The position numbers and the translations under genes were made by a program. A stretch of 64,000 nt of DNA from Colivivens sp964452915 (GTDB lineage: Bacteria; Bacteroidota; Bacteroidia; Bacteroidales; Bacteroidaceae), in assembly GCA_964452915.1 (NCBI GenBank), contig CAYVNW010000009.1, positions 5,430 through 69,429 on the forward strand, in the 5' to 3' direction. This document shows positions 1 through 9,001 of the stretch, in pieces; the first letter of the stretch is position 1; the number at the start of each line of letters is the position of its first letter. The notes beneath the pieces were generated by a model. That model saw only the letters and a program-made list of their open reading frames with translations. It had not been told where the DNA came from and did not search any database.

Positions 1-2931
1 GACCAGGCAAAGCGTGAGGCTGAGGCACAAAAGAGCAAAGTGGGACAGGGAGTGTTCCGCCTTGACAGTGAACGTAAGGCAGACATAAAAATTGTAGGTA
101 AAATAAATACTGATAAATCTGTAACGCAAGAGACGGAGGCTGAAAAAAACGAAACTTCTGAATCCGCGGATAAGGTGACTGAGAAACCTATGGAGAATAA
201 TCATGGCGAAGAGCCTGTAACTGCAGAGGCAGTAATTGAAACAGAAGAGAAAGCAGAGAGTGTTGATACACCTGAAAACCTTAATTTAGCGACTTCTGCA
301 GATGATTCTGCCGAGAATGTACAAGCACCAAATGACGATCATGCACAGAGTGAGACTACTCCGCAAGAACCTGTTGATGAACAATCGGCACAAGACGAAG
401 TGCAAAACACGTCTGCTCAGCAGGAGGCTTCTCTTCCTGAAAATACAAATGAAACAACTGAATCCACTGAAACCACTAAGTTTACAGAAGATATAAAGGA
501 GGAAGAAGCCGACTCTCAAAAAGCAGAATCTCCAAAGATTGACTCATCGAACACTGATGCTCCAAAAGCAGATGAGCAGATAAAAGCCCGACCAGCGGCA
601 GAGCCGGTATACAAGGTCTCACCTCCAAATTCCGGACTGAACTTGCGAACAGTGGGATATATCGATTTGAACAGCTTGAATCCAAAAACTCGTCCTGATA
701 AAAAAACAAAATCAGAAAGAAAGAAAGAACGTGAGGATAAAGAACGTGCAAGACTGGACGCTAAAAACAAATATAAGGAAGCCGTCATGCGCGAATTGGG
801 AGACAATAAGCCTGCAGAAACTGTTCCGGGCAAAAAGAAACGTCAGCGTATAAATAAAAGTAAGGTTGATATAAATGCTGTTGCTAACCAACAACAAAAC
901 AACTCCGGAAATGGAGGCAAACAGGGCGGGAACCAACAGAACATCAATAAAAACAACCAGCGAAATAACAATCAAAATCAGTCGCAACAAGGGGGTGGCA
1001 AGAAAAATAAGAACCGTAAGAAGGAGACGAAGCCTGAACTTACTGATGAGGAAGTTGCAAAGCAGGTTAAGGAAACGCTGGCGCGCCTGACGACAAAGTC
1101 GGTCAAGAGCAGTGTTAAGAATCGTAAGGAAAAACGTGAACGGCACCGTCAGGAGATGGAAGAGGATGAGCACCAGAACGACCACGTATTGCAACTGACT
1201 GAATTTGTTACTGTTAATGAGTTGGCATCGATGATGAATGTGCCCGTGACAAAGGTTATTGCAACGTGTATGTCTATTGGTGTAATGGTAAGTATCAACC
1301 AGCGCCTGGACGCAGAGACTATCAATATTGTCGCAGAGGAATTTGGTTTCAAGACAAATTATGTAAGTGGTGATGTCAGCAATGCCATTGTGGAAGAGAA
1401 AGATAAAGAAGGAGATCTTGTTCCGCGTGCCCCGATTATAACGGTCATGGGACACGTTGATCACGGTAAGACATCTTTGCTTGACTATATCCGTAAAACA
1501 AATGTTATCGCAGGTGAGGCCGGTGGTATCACACAGCATATTGGTGCATATAATGTAAAGATGAAGGATGGACGCCACATCACGTTCCTTGATACTCCGG
1601 GACATGAGGCATTCACAGCGATGCGTGCCCGTGGTGCCCAAGTGACGGATATTGCAATTATAATCATTGCCGCAGATGATGCTATAATGCCACAGACAAA
1701 AGAGGCTATAGCTCATGCGCAGGCAGCTGGCGTACCAATGGTATTTGCTATCAATAAGATTGATAAGCCAGGGGCGAATCCTGAAAAAATAAAAGAGCAA
1801 CTGGCCAATATGAACTTGCTGGTCGAAGATTGGGGCGGTAAGTATCAGTGCCAGGAAATTAGTGCCAAGAAGGGTATAGGTGTGGATGAATTGATGGAAA
1901 AGGTGCTGCTTGAAGCAGAGATGCTCAATTTGCGCGCTAATCCTAACCGTAAGGCAACAGGATCTGTCATAGAATCTTCACTTGACAAAGGCCGCGGATA
2001 TATTGCAACTATATTGTGTCAGAATGGTACCTTGCATCAAGGTGACATCGTTCTTGCCGGTACTCATTATGGCCGTATAAGGGCGATGTTCAATGAACGT
2101 GGCCAAAAGATCGATAAGGTGTTGCCTGCTGAGCCGGCAGTGATTCTGGGACTTAACGGTGCGCCTACTGCAGGTGATACATTCCACGTGATGGACACGG
2201 AGCAGGAAGCTCGTGAAATCTGCAACAAACGTGAACAGTTGAAACGTGAGCAGGGGTTGCGTACTATGAAACGTGTCGATTTGAACGAGTTGGGCAGACG
2301 TATAGCTCTTGGTGACTTTAAGGAACTTAACCTGGTAGTGAAAGGAGATGTCGATGGCTCTATTGAGGCGTTGAGCGATTCTCTTATAAAACTTTCCACT
2401 GAGAAAATTCAAGTTAACGTGATACACAAGGCTGTGGGACAAATCAGTGAAAGTGATGTAACTCTTGCTGCGGCATCCGATGCTATCATAATCGGGTTCC
2501 AAGTCCGTCCGTCACAAGCCGCACGTAAACTTGCGGAACAAGAAGGAGTGGATATCCGTCTTTACTCTGTCATATACGATGCAATAGAGGAAGTCAAGGG
2601 TGCTATGGAAGGAATGCTCGCACCTGAGACGAAGGAAGAAGTTACCGCTACTCTTGAAGTACGTCAGGTTTATCATATCACAAAGGTTGGTACGGTAGCC
2701 GGTGCTTTTGTAACAAGTGGCAAGGTTCAGCGTAGTAATAAAATCAGAGTAATACGTGACGGAATAGTCATCTATACCGGACAGATCAATGCACTCAAGC
2801 GTTTTAAAGACGATGTGAAAGAAGTCGGTGTTAACTTTGAGTGTGGAATTTCAATTGTTAACTATGATGACATACGTGAAGGCGACATACTTGAAACGTT
2901 TGTCGAAGTGGAAGTGAAGCAAAAACTTTGA
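1..2931 (+). CDS. infB: Translation initiation factor IF-2, 5' end outside the window
   Basis: IF-2 is the GTPase that places initiator tRNA on the 30S subunit and promotes subunit joining. The reading frame is open from base 1, so the N-terminus lies upstream; GTG at 40 is an internal codon, not a start. The first ~370 visible residues are a low-complexity linker, first acidic (Glu/Thr/Asp), then Lys/Arg-rich, then Asn/Gln/Gly-rich. An IF2_N-type helical domain follows at about 1190-1360. The GTPase core shows GHVDHGKT at 1450-1473, DTPGHEAF from 1591 and NKID from 1753. Beta-barrel, IF-2 and C-terminal domains run to the stop. Only 12 bases separate it from sufB, so the two may be co-transcribed. 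Confidence 0.97.
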   Translation, partial: DQAKREAEAQKSKVGQGVFRLDSERKADIKIVGKINTDKSVTQETEAEKNETSESADKVTEKPMENNHGEEPVTAEAVIETEEKAESVDTPENLNLATSADDSAENVQAPNDDHAQSETTPQEPVDEQSAQDEVQNTSAQQEASLPENTNETTESTETTKFTEDIKEEEADSQKAESPKIDSSNTDAPKADEQIKARPAAEPVYKVSPPNSGLNLRTVGYIDLNSLNPKTRPDKKTKSERKKEREDKERARLDAKNKYKEAVMRELGDNKPAETVPGKKKRQRINKSKVDINAVANQQQNNSGNGGKQGGNQQNINKNNQRNNNQNQSQQGGGKKNKNRKKETKPELTDEEVAKQVKETLARLTTKSVKSSVKNRKEKRERHRQEMEEDEHQNDHVLQLTEFVTVNELASMMNVPVTKVIATCMSIGVMVSINQRLDAETINIVAEEFGFKTNYVSGDVSNAIVEEKDKEGDLVPRAPIITVMGHVDHGKTSLLDYIRKTNVIAGEAGGITQHIGAYNVKMKDGRHITFLDTPGHEAFTAMRARGAQVTDIAIIIIAADDAIMPQTKEAIAHAQAAGVPMVFAINKIDKPGANPEKIKEQLANMNLLVEDWGGKYQCQEISAKKGIGVDELMEKVLLEAEMLNLRANPNRKATGSVIESSLDKGRGYIATILCQNGTLHQGDIVLAGTHYGRIRAMFNERGQKIDKVLPAEPAVILGLNGAPTAGDTFHVMDTEQEAREICNKREQLKREQGLRTMKRVDLNELGRRIALGDFKELNLVVKGDVDGSIEALSDSLIKLSTEKIQVNVIHKAVGQISESDVTLAAASDAIIIGFQVRPSQAARKLAEQEGVDIRLYSVIYDAIEEVKGAMEGMLAPETKEEVTATLEVRQVYHITKVGTVAGAFVTSGKVQRSNKIRVIRDGIVIYTGQINALKRFKDDVKEVGVNFECGISIVNYDDIREGDILETFVEVEVKQKL

Positions 2932-2943
2932 TCGTAGACAGGA

Positions 2944-4392
2944 ATGAATGAATCAAATGAGTATGTCAGGCGAATTGCCAACGAACAGTATAAATACGGC
3001 TTTTCAACTGACATACAAACTGATATTATAGACAAGGGGCTGGATGAGAAAGTGGTGCGCTTAATCTCGGAAAAGAAAGGTGAACCAGAATGGCTTTTGG
3101 AATTCCGCCTAAAGGCTTTTAGGCATTGGATTGCTATGAAACAGCCTTCATGGGGACATTTGAAATTGCCGGAGATCGACTATCAGGCAATATCATATTA
3201 TGCTGACCCTACTGTTAAGTCAAAGAATAGCGGCAACCCAAAGGAAATCGATCCGGAACTTTTAAAGACTTTCGACAAACTTGGAATTCCGTTAGAGGAA
3301 CGCATGGCACTGAGCGGAACTGCTGTGGATGCCGTGATGGACTCGGTATCTGTCAAGACAACTCACAAGAAGCTGCTTGAAGATAAGGGCATAATATTCT
3401 GCTCGATTAGTGATGCAGTCAAGAACCATCCTGATTTGGTCCGCCAATATTTGGGTTCCGTCGTGCCGTATAATGATAATTATTTTGCTGCGCTAAATTC
3501 AGCAGTATTCAGTGACGGCTCTTTTGTGTACATTCCAAAACACACGCGCTGCCCAATGGAATTGTCGACATACTTCCGTATCAATGCGCGTAATACAGGA
3601 CAGTTCGAACGTACGCTGATTGTATGTGACGATGATTCTTATGTATCGTATCTTGAAGGTTGTACCGCACCTATGCGCGATGAGAATCAGCTACATGCGG
3701 CTATTGTGGAGATCGTAGTGATGAACAACGCTGAGGTAAAATACAGTACGGTTCAAAACTGGTATCCGGGTGATGCCAATGGTAACGGCGGTGTATTAAA
3801 TCTCGTGACGAAACGGGGACATTTGCGTGGTGTGAACAGTAAACTGTCGTGGACGCAGGTGGAAACCGGATCTGCTGTAACGTGGAAATATCCGAGTTGC
3901 GTACTGTCGGGTGACAATTCGCAGGCAGAATTCTACTCTGTAGCTGTTACCAATAATTATCAACAGGCAGATACGGGAACTAAGATGATACACTTAGGAA
4001 AGAATACATCGAGTACAATAATTAGCAAAGGCATATCTGCGGGAAGAAGCCAGAATTCATACCGAGGCCTTGTGAGAATAGGAAGCAAGGCTGAAGGTGC
4101 ACGTAACTACAGCTCATGCGACTCGTTGTTGCTTGGAAGCCATTGCGGCGCGCATACTTTCCCTTATATTGATTGTCATAACAATTCCGCGACAGTCGAG
4201 CATGAGGCAACGACCTCTAAGATATCTGAAGATCAACTATTCTATTGCAATCAGCGTGGAATATCAACGGAGGAGGCCGTAGGACTTATTGTTAACGGCT
4301 ATGCTAAAGATGTGATAAACAAACTTCCAATGGAATTCGCAGTGGAGGCTCAAAAACTTCTTTCTGTGTCGTTGGAACAAACTGTAGGATAA
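2944..4392 (+). CDS. sufB: Fe-S cluster assembly scaffold subunit SufB
   Basis: SufB is the scaffold subunit of the SufBC2D complex on which Fe-S clusters are built in the cytoplasm. The 482-residue protein has the full family length, with the N-terminal helical part and the right-handed beta-helix core, and the C-terminal segment IDCHNNSATVEHEATTSKIS typical of SufB. The ATG at 2944 follows an AGGA sequence. It is the first gene of sufB-sufC-sufD-lipoprotein-sufS, with 3 bases to sufC. No sufA, sufE or sufU is present in this cluster, so a sulfur-transfer partner, if needed, must be elsewhere. Confidence 0.97.
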   Translation: MNESNEYVRRIANEQYKYGFSTDIQTDIIDKGLDEKVVRLISEKKGEPEWLLEFRLKAFRHWIAMKQPSWGHLKLPEIDYQAISYYADPTVKSKNSGNPKEIDPELLKTFDKLGIPLEERMALSGTAVDAVMDSVSVKTTHKKLLEDKGIIFCSISDAVKNHPDLVRQYLGSVVPYNDNYFAALNSAVFSDGSFVYIPKHTRCPMELSTYFRINARNTGQFERTLIVCDDDSYVSYLEGCTAPMRDENQLHAAIVEIVVMNNAEVKYSTVQNWYPGDANGNGGVLNLVTKRGHLRGVNSKLSWTQVETGSAVTWKYPSCVLSGDNSQAEFYSVAVTNNYQQADTGTKMIHLGKNTSSTIISKGISAGRSQNSYRGLVRIGSKAEGARNYSSCDSLLLGSHCGAHTFPYIDCHNNSATVEHEATTSKISEDQLFYCNQRGISTEEAVGLIVNGYAKDVINKLPMEFAVEAQKLLSVSLEQTVG

Positions 4393-4395
4393 TTT

Positions 4396-5136
4396 ATGCT
4401 TGAAATAAAAAACTTACATGCGAGAGTTGAAGGCAAGGAAATACTGAAAGGTATTGATCTTGTAATAAATGATGGTGAGATACATGCTTTGATGGGTACT
4501 AACGGTGCAGGAAAAAGCACTCTCTGCAACGTGATTGTAGGGCATCCGAAGTATGAGGTGACAGAAGGGAGCATTACCTTCAACGGAAATGACCTCCTGC
4601 AGATGTCACCTGAAGAAAGGTCACATGCCGGTATATTCATGTCTTTTCAAACTCCGGTTGAAATACCAGGAGTCAGCATGACAAATTTCATGCGTGCGGC
4701 AGTTAATGCGCGCAGAGAAGCGTTGGGCGAAGAACCATTGAAACCGACAGACTTCCTAAAACAGATGCGTGATACCCAAAAACTTGTCGGTATCGATAAG
4801 AAGCTCGTTTCCCGCTCTGTCAATGAGGGCTTTTCCGGTGGTGAGAAGAAACGTAACGAAATATTCCAAATGGCTATGTTGCAGCCGACTTTCTGTATAC
4901 TCGATGAAACTGACAGTGGACTTGACGTGGATGCCTTGAGAGTGGTTGCCGAAGGATTCAACAAACTTCGTACAAAAGAAACAAGTGCAATAGTCATTAC
5001 TCACTATCAGCGTTTGTTGGAATATATCCAACCTGATTATGTCCATGTATTGCTGGATGGCAGAATCGTGAAAACCGGTACTCCGGAGTTAGCAAGAGAA
5101 ATTGAAAATAGGGGATTTGATTGGATAAAGTCATGA
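4396..5136 (+). CDS. sufC: Fe-S cluster assembly ATPase SufC
   Basis: SufC is the ABC-type ATPase that drives conformational change in the SufB-SufD scaffold; it is cytoplasmic and does not transport. The 246-residue protein has a Walker A motif GTNGAGKST at residues 34-42, the ABC signature FSGGEKKR, and a Walker B segment CILDETDSGLD, the form characteristic of SufC, followed by an H-loop TH. Its last codons overlap the sufD start by 4 bases (ATGA), indicating translational coupling within the operon. Confidence 0.97.
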   Translation: MLEIKNLHARVEGKEILKGIDLVINDGEIHALMGTNGAGKSTLCNVIVGHPKYEVTEGSITFNGNDLLQMSPEERSHAGIFMSFQTPVEIPGVSMTNFMRAAVNARREALGEEPLKPTDFLKQMRDTQKLVGIDKKLVSRSVNEGFSGGEKKRNEIFQMAMLQPTFCILDETDSGLDVDALRVVAEGFNKLRTKETSAIVITHYQRLLEYIQPDYVHVLLDGRIVKTGTPELAREIENRGFDWIKS

Positions 5137-6350
5137 GTGTTTTACAATCGTATTTGAACCTTTACTCTTCTTACAAAGACCGGCTCGTCGCATGCTCTCC
5201 TCAAATCATGAATGCGGTGAGAAATAATGCCATCGAATTGTTCGAGAGTAAGGGCTTCCCAAGCCGTAAAGTTGAGGAATATAAATATATTGATGTAGCT
5301 AAAGCTTTTGACGGACATTATGACTTCTTGCTTCCTAAGTCTGCCATAAGATCGAATGATAATCTTGTATCGGTAAATAATGAGACATTAATGTATGACT
5401 ATTACTCTCGATGTGCGGATATTAATGATTCGATAACAGCTCTGAATACATCAATGGCAAATGAATGCCTGTGTATACATGTCGGCAAAAATGAGTCTGT
5501 TTCAAAACCAATAGAAATTTCTGATGTATTGAAATCGGCTGAGCCGACCATGGAACATAAGCGCATACTGATAGTTCTCGACGAGGGCGCATCTGCTACC
5601 GTTATGTTCCATTATGTTGCACAAGACAGGGTAAAGTTTCTTACAACCCAGGTAGTGGAGGTGTTTGTAGGTGATAATGCACACCTTGACATGTACGAAA
5701 TTGAGGAAACCCATACGTTATGCACAAGATTCAACAATGTTTATTTCAATGTCGGCAGATATGCGACAGTGAAGCATAATAATATCACTATTTTCAACGG
5801 CCTCACCCGTAATACAATAAGGGTAAGGTTGAATGGTGAGTATGGTGAAGTTGTCCTCAATGGATGTGCGATGACAGATAAGCGGCAGATTGTTGATAAT
5901 AATACACTGATAAGTCATGAACACCCTAATTGCACAAGCCATGAATTGTATAAATATGTGGTTGATGAACAATCGGTCGGGGCTTTTGCCGGTAAGGTAT
6001 ATGTGGCAGAAGGTGCACAGAAGACAGTCAGCGATGAGGTGAATCAGAATATTTGCGCAAGCGATGAGGCCCGCATGTATACACAGCCGATGCTTGAAAT
6101 TTACGCAGACGATGTCAAGTGCTCACATGGAAGCACAGTAGGTAAGCTGGACGATGCTGCTTTGTTCTATTTGCGTCAACGTGGAATTCCTTTGCCCGAT
6201 GCCCGTATGTTATTAATTCAAGCCTTCATAAGCCAGGTTGTAAACATGATTCCACTCGATGCACTGCGTGACCGCCTTGAGGACTTGGTTGAGAAACGCC
6301 TAAGAGGAGAACTCGACAAGTGTACAGGTTGCGCGTTGTGTCGCAAATAA
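5133..6350 (+). CDS. sufD: Fe-S cluster assembly subunit SufD
   Basis: SufD pairs with SufB in the SufBC2D scaffold and is linked to iron acquisition for the cluster. I chose the ATG at 5133, giving 405 residues and a 4-base ATGA overlap with sufC; an in-frame TTG at 5121 would add four residues but is less likely. The C-terminal beta-helix portion contains the family segment KCSHGSTVGKLDDAALFYL followed by RQRGIP. The protein ends in a short Cys cluster, CTGCALC, two residues before the stop. Whether this tail is usual for the family I cannot tell. The lipoprotein gene follows after 13 bases. Confidence 0.95.
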   Translation: MSVLQSYLNLYSSYKDRLVACSPQIMNAVRNNAIELFESKGFPSRKVEEYKYIDVAKAFDGHYDFLLPKSAIRSNDNLVSVNNETLMYDYYSRCADINDSITALNTSMANECLCIHVGKNESVSKPIEISDVLKSAEPTMEHKRILIVLDEGASATVMFHYVAQDRVKFLTTQVVEVFVGDNAHLDMYEIEETHTLCTRFNNVYFNVGRYATVKHNNITIFNGLTRNTIRVRLNGEYGEVVLNGCAMTDKRQIVDNNTLISHEHPNCTSHELYKYVVDEQSVGAFAGKVYVAEGAQKTVSDEVNQNICASDEARMYTQPMLEIYADDVKCSHGSTVGKLDDAALFYLRQRGIPLPDARMLLIQAFISQVVNMIPLDALRDRLEDLVEKRLRGELDKCTGCALCRK

Positions 6351-6363
6351 AATGATATAAACA

Positions 6364-6843
6364 ATGAAAGGCAATGCTATAATATTCTGTGCCGTCTTAG
6401 CTTGTTTCTGTTGTTGTAATCGCCAGCAACGTGATACTATGGCAATTCAGTTGCAGTCGGATGAGTCGACGCGTAACGAACTTATTGAGGCTGTAAACAA
6501 AGTGAATGCTGCGTGTCCTGTGAAAGCCAGTGATCATAACATACTTGAAGGCGCATCATTCAAAGACGGAAAATGGACTTACATGTATTCTGTCGTTGAA
6601 GACAGCATTATAACGTTTCAAAACGAGACAGTCAATAAAGCTGTTGAGGCGAATATGAAGAATGCAACTCGGGATAAGATTCTTAAGACCCCGTCAATGA
6701 TAACCATGGTGGAGGCATTGATAAAAGTGAAGGCGGACCTTGTGTATCAGTTTAAGGGTGATAAGACAGGAACGGTCATAACTGTTGCCTATACCTATCC
6801 TGAGCTTAGAGTCATGATGGATGTCGTAAGAAATCAAAAGTGA
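6364..6843 (+). CDS. Small predicted lipoprotein inside the suf operon, function unknown
   Basis: A 159-residue protein with a short Lys start, a hydrophobic stretch (residues 5-15) and a run of Cys residues (FCCCN, about 16-19) that looks like a lipoprotein cleavage and anchoring site. The mature part has a NAACP motif near residue 49 and no recognisable catalytic motif. It resembles small exported Bacteroidota proteins with an N-x-x-CP motif; I do not know a function. It sits 13 bases after sufD and 7 bases before sufS, so it is almost certainly translated from the same mRNA as the Fe-S cluster genes, although they act in a different compartment. Confidence 0.8.
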   Translation: MKGNAIIFCAVLACFCCCNRQQRDTMAIQLQSDESTRNELIEAVNKVNAACPVKASDHNILEGASFKDGKWTYMYSVVEDSIITFQNETVNKAVEANMKNATRDKILKTPSMITMVEALIKVKADLVYQFKGDKTGTVITVAYTYPELRVMMDVVRNQK

Positions 6844-6850
6844 AATTACT

Positions 6851-8062
6851 ATGGAATACGATATAAATAGGTTGCGGAATGACTTTCCCATACTCAAACG
6901 AATGGTATATGGCCGTCCGTTGGTCTACTTGGACAATGCCGCAACGACCCAAAAACCTCATCAGGTAGTAGATGCTATTGTAGATGAATATTATAACGAA
7001 AATGCCAATGTGCATCGTGGCGTGCATTTCCTTTCTCAGCAAGCAACAGAGCTTCATGAGGAAGCGCGGGAGAGGGTCCGTAAGTTTATTAACGCACGTT
7101 CGGCCGGCGAAATAATATTTACTCGCGGAACGACAGAGTCAATTAACTTGCTCGCAACGTGCATGAGCAAAACCGATCCGCGGCGTGAGGTCATTGTGTC
7201 GTCAATGGAACACCATTCGGACATTGTGCCGTGGCAGATAAACGGGTATACACTTCGTGTTATTCCAATGACGGATGGAGGGGAACTGGACATCGAGGCT
7301 TACAAACGTCTGTTTACAAGTCAGACACAAGTGGTTTGTGTGGCTCAGGTGTCGAATGTTCTTGGAACAGTCAATCCGATTAAAGAGATCATCCGGATTG
7401 CTCATGAACATAATGTTCCTGTTTTGGTAGATGGTGCGCAATCGATTCCACACATAGCTGTAGACGTGCAAAATTTGGATTGCGATTTCTTTGCATTCAG
7501 TGCACATAAGATATATGGTCCGACAGGTGTGGGTGTGTTGTATGGCAAAGAAGAGTGGATGGAAAAGCTGCCGCCTTATCAAGGAGGCGGTGAAATGATA
7601 AAAAATGTGTCGTTTGAGCATACTACGTTTAACGAACTCCCTTATAAATTTGAGGCAGGTACTCCTGATTATGTAGGTACGCACAGTTTGGCGGTGGCAT
7701 TGGACTATGTGTCTCAAATAGGTATTGATAATATACACGAGTATGAACATTCTATTGCAAAATATGCCGTCGGGAGGTTGTCGTCTATCCACGACATTCA
7801 TATTTATGGCATTGACGCAACGAAACATGACGACTTTGCAGGTCCGATAAGTTTCAATGTCGGTAATATACATCATCTTGATTTAGGAACCCTGCTCGAC
7901 AGATTGGGAATTGCTGTGCGTACAGGACACCATTGCGCAGAACCACTGATGCACCGTCTTGGCATTGAAGGAACCGTAAGAGTCAGTTTCGCCTTATATA
8001 ATAATAAGGATGAAGTTGATACTTTAGTGGATGGAATCGAACGTGTCAGAAAAATGTTTTAG
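6851..8062 (+). CDS. sufS: Cysteine desulfurase SufS
   Basis: SufS is a PLP enzyme that takes sulfur from L-cysteine as a persulfide and hands it to the Suf scaffold. The protein is 403 residues, the usual length for the group II (SufS/CsdA) class. The PLP-binding lysine is K220 in SAHKIYGPTG, and the persulfide cysteine is C362 in RTGHHCAEP, the motif that distinguishes SufS-type enzymes from IscS. It is the last gene of the suf operon; its stop overlaps by 4 bases the end of a convergent RNA methyltransferase gene, with no terminator between them. Confidence 0.97.
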   Translation: MEYDINRLRNDFPILKRMVYGRPLVYLDNAATTQKPHQVVDAIVDEYYNENANVHRGVHFLSQQATELHEEARERVRKFINARSAGEIIFTRGTTESINLLATCMSKTDPRREVIVSSMEHHSDIVPWQINGYTLRVIPMTDGGELDIEAYKRLFTSQTQVVCVAQVSNVLGTVNPIKEIIRIAHEHNVPVLVDGAQSIPHIAVDVQNLDCDFFAFSAHKIYGPTGVGVLYGKEEWMEKLPPYQGGGEMIKNVSFEHTTFNELPYKFEAGTPDYVGTHSLAVALDYVSQIGIDNIHEYEHSIAKYAVGRLSSIHDIHIYGIDATKHDDFAGPISFNVGNIHHLDLGTLLDRLGIAVRTGHHCAEPLMHRLGIEGTVRVSFALYNNKDEVDTLVDGIERVRKMF

Positions 8063-8850
8063 GCTTTCAGCCGTTGCCTGACAGCTTCGTAAAGGAGTAT
8101 AGATGCGCTTACAGACACGTTGAGAGAATCAAGTTTTCCTAACATTGGAATTCGTATGTGTTCGTCAGCCGCCTTACGCCATTTGTCAGTTAACCCTACA
8201 GATTCCGTACCCATAACTATTGCCGTTGCTCTTGTCATGTCTGTATCGTAGTACAACTTTGAGTCTTGCAGTTGGGCTGTCAGTATGCGTATGTTATGTA
8301 GCCGAAGCCAATTGATACACTCATCGCTCTCGCATGCAACACATTGTGTAGTGAATATGCCGCCTATACTGCTGCGTATGATATTTGGATTATATAAGTC
8401 TGTCAAAGGGTCACATATGATAACTGCGTCAGCACCTGCGGCATCAGCCGTACGAAGTACAGCTCCGAGATTACCTGGTTTTTCAACACTCTCTAATATT
8501 ATGACAAGCGGATTCTTGCTTAATATTAAGTCCGGCAGGTGTAAATATCTGGATTTTACTTCTGCAAGTACGCCTTCCGTACCTTGTCGGTATGAGATTT
8601 TTTCATATATGTATTTTGATACAGGAATTAATGGAATGCTTTTATAGTTGGCCAAAAAGGATGTTTCTCCACATATATCCTTGCAATAGAAAATGCATTC
8701 AATACTAAATCCTGAGTCCATGCAATTATGAATCTCACGCTGTCCTTCAACAACAAACAGTCCATGTTTACGCCTTGCCGATGATTTCTGCTGAAGAACC
8801 GCCAACTGCTTAATCTTGGGGTTCTGCATACTGCTTATAAGTTCTTCCAT
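8059..8850 (-). CDS. SpoU/TrmH-family RNA 2'-O-methyltransferase
   Basis: SPOUT-class enzymes methylate ribose 2'-OH groups in tRNA or rRNA using S-adenosylmethionine. The 263-residue protein has an N-terminal substrate-binding domain (residues ~5-95, with GLFVVEGQREI) and a C-terminal SPOUT knot with motif 1 EKPGNLGAVLRTADAAGAD, motif 2 IVMGTESVGL and motif 3 IPMLGKLDSLNVSVSASILL. This matches the RlmB/TrmH type, but the target nucleotide cannot be told from sequence alone, so I give no gene symbol. It is divergent from typA and convergent, with a 4-base overlap, with sufS. Confidence 0.92.
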   Translation of the reverse strand: MEELISSMQNPKIKQLAVLQQKSSARRKHGLFVVEGQREIHNCMDSGFSIECIFYCKDICGETSFLANYKSIPLIPVSKYIYEKISYRQGTEGVLAEVKSRYLHLPDLILSKNPLVIILESVEKPGNLGAVLRTADAAGADAVIICDPLTDLYNPNIIRSSIGGIFTTQCVACESDECINWLRLHNIRILTAQLQDSKLYYDTDMTRATAIVMGTESVGLTDKWRKAADEHIRIPMLGKLDSLNVSVSASILLYEAVRQRLKA

Positions 8851-8879
8851 ACGCTATTTGTTAAAGTACTTTCGTCCTG

Positions 8880-8887
8880 CAAAGATA
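8880..8887 (-). promoter_or_regulatory. Promoter -7 element for the SpoU-type methyltransferase gene
   Basis: The minus strand reads TATCTTTG, matching the Bacteroidota -7 consensus TAnnTTTG, 29 bases upstream of the ATG at 8850. The -33 region is degenerate (TATG about 19 bases further upstream). It lies back to back with the typA promoter. Confidence 0.6.
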
Positions 8888-8937
8888 CAGAATTTCGCTC
8901 CCATAACATACTATAAAGCAAAAAACTATATTCAATC

Positions 8938-8969
8938 TTTCACTGCAAATAAACTTTTTAGTAACTTTG
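8938..8969 (+). promoter_or_regulatory. Promoter for typA
   Basis: TAACTTTG at 8962-8969 is a full match to the Bacteroidota -7 consensus TAnnTTTG. A weak -33 element (TTTC at 8938-8941) sits 20 bases upstream. The start codon at 9002 is 32 bases downstream of the -7 box. Confidence 0.65.
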
Positions 8970-9001
8970 CAGTTGATTTTAAGGTAAAAAGGAAAAAGAA
9001 T

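Noticed and set aside
712..1800. 362-codon open frame on the minus strand inside infB
   Set aside because: It lies wholly antisense to an unmistakable IF-2 GTPase, shows no family motif, and similar long antisense frames occur opposite other highly expressed genes here as a by-product of codon use.
8816..9001. 62-codon N-terminal extension of typA
   Set aside because: The extension would be translated from DNA that contains the typA promoter, and the family starts at MQDIRNIAIIAHVDH.
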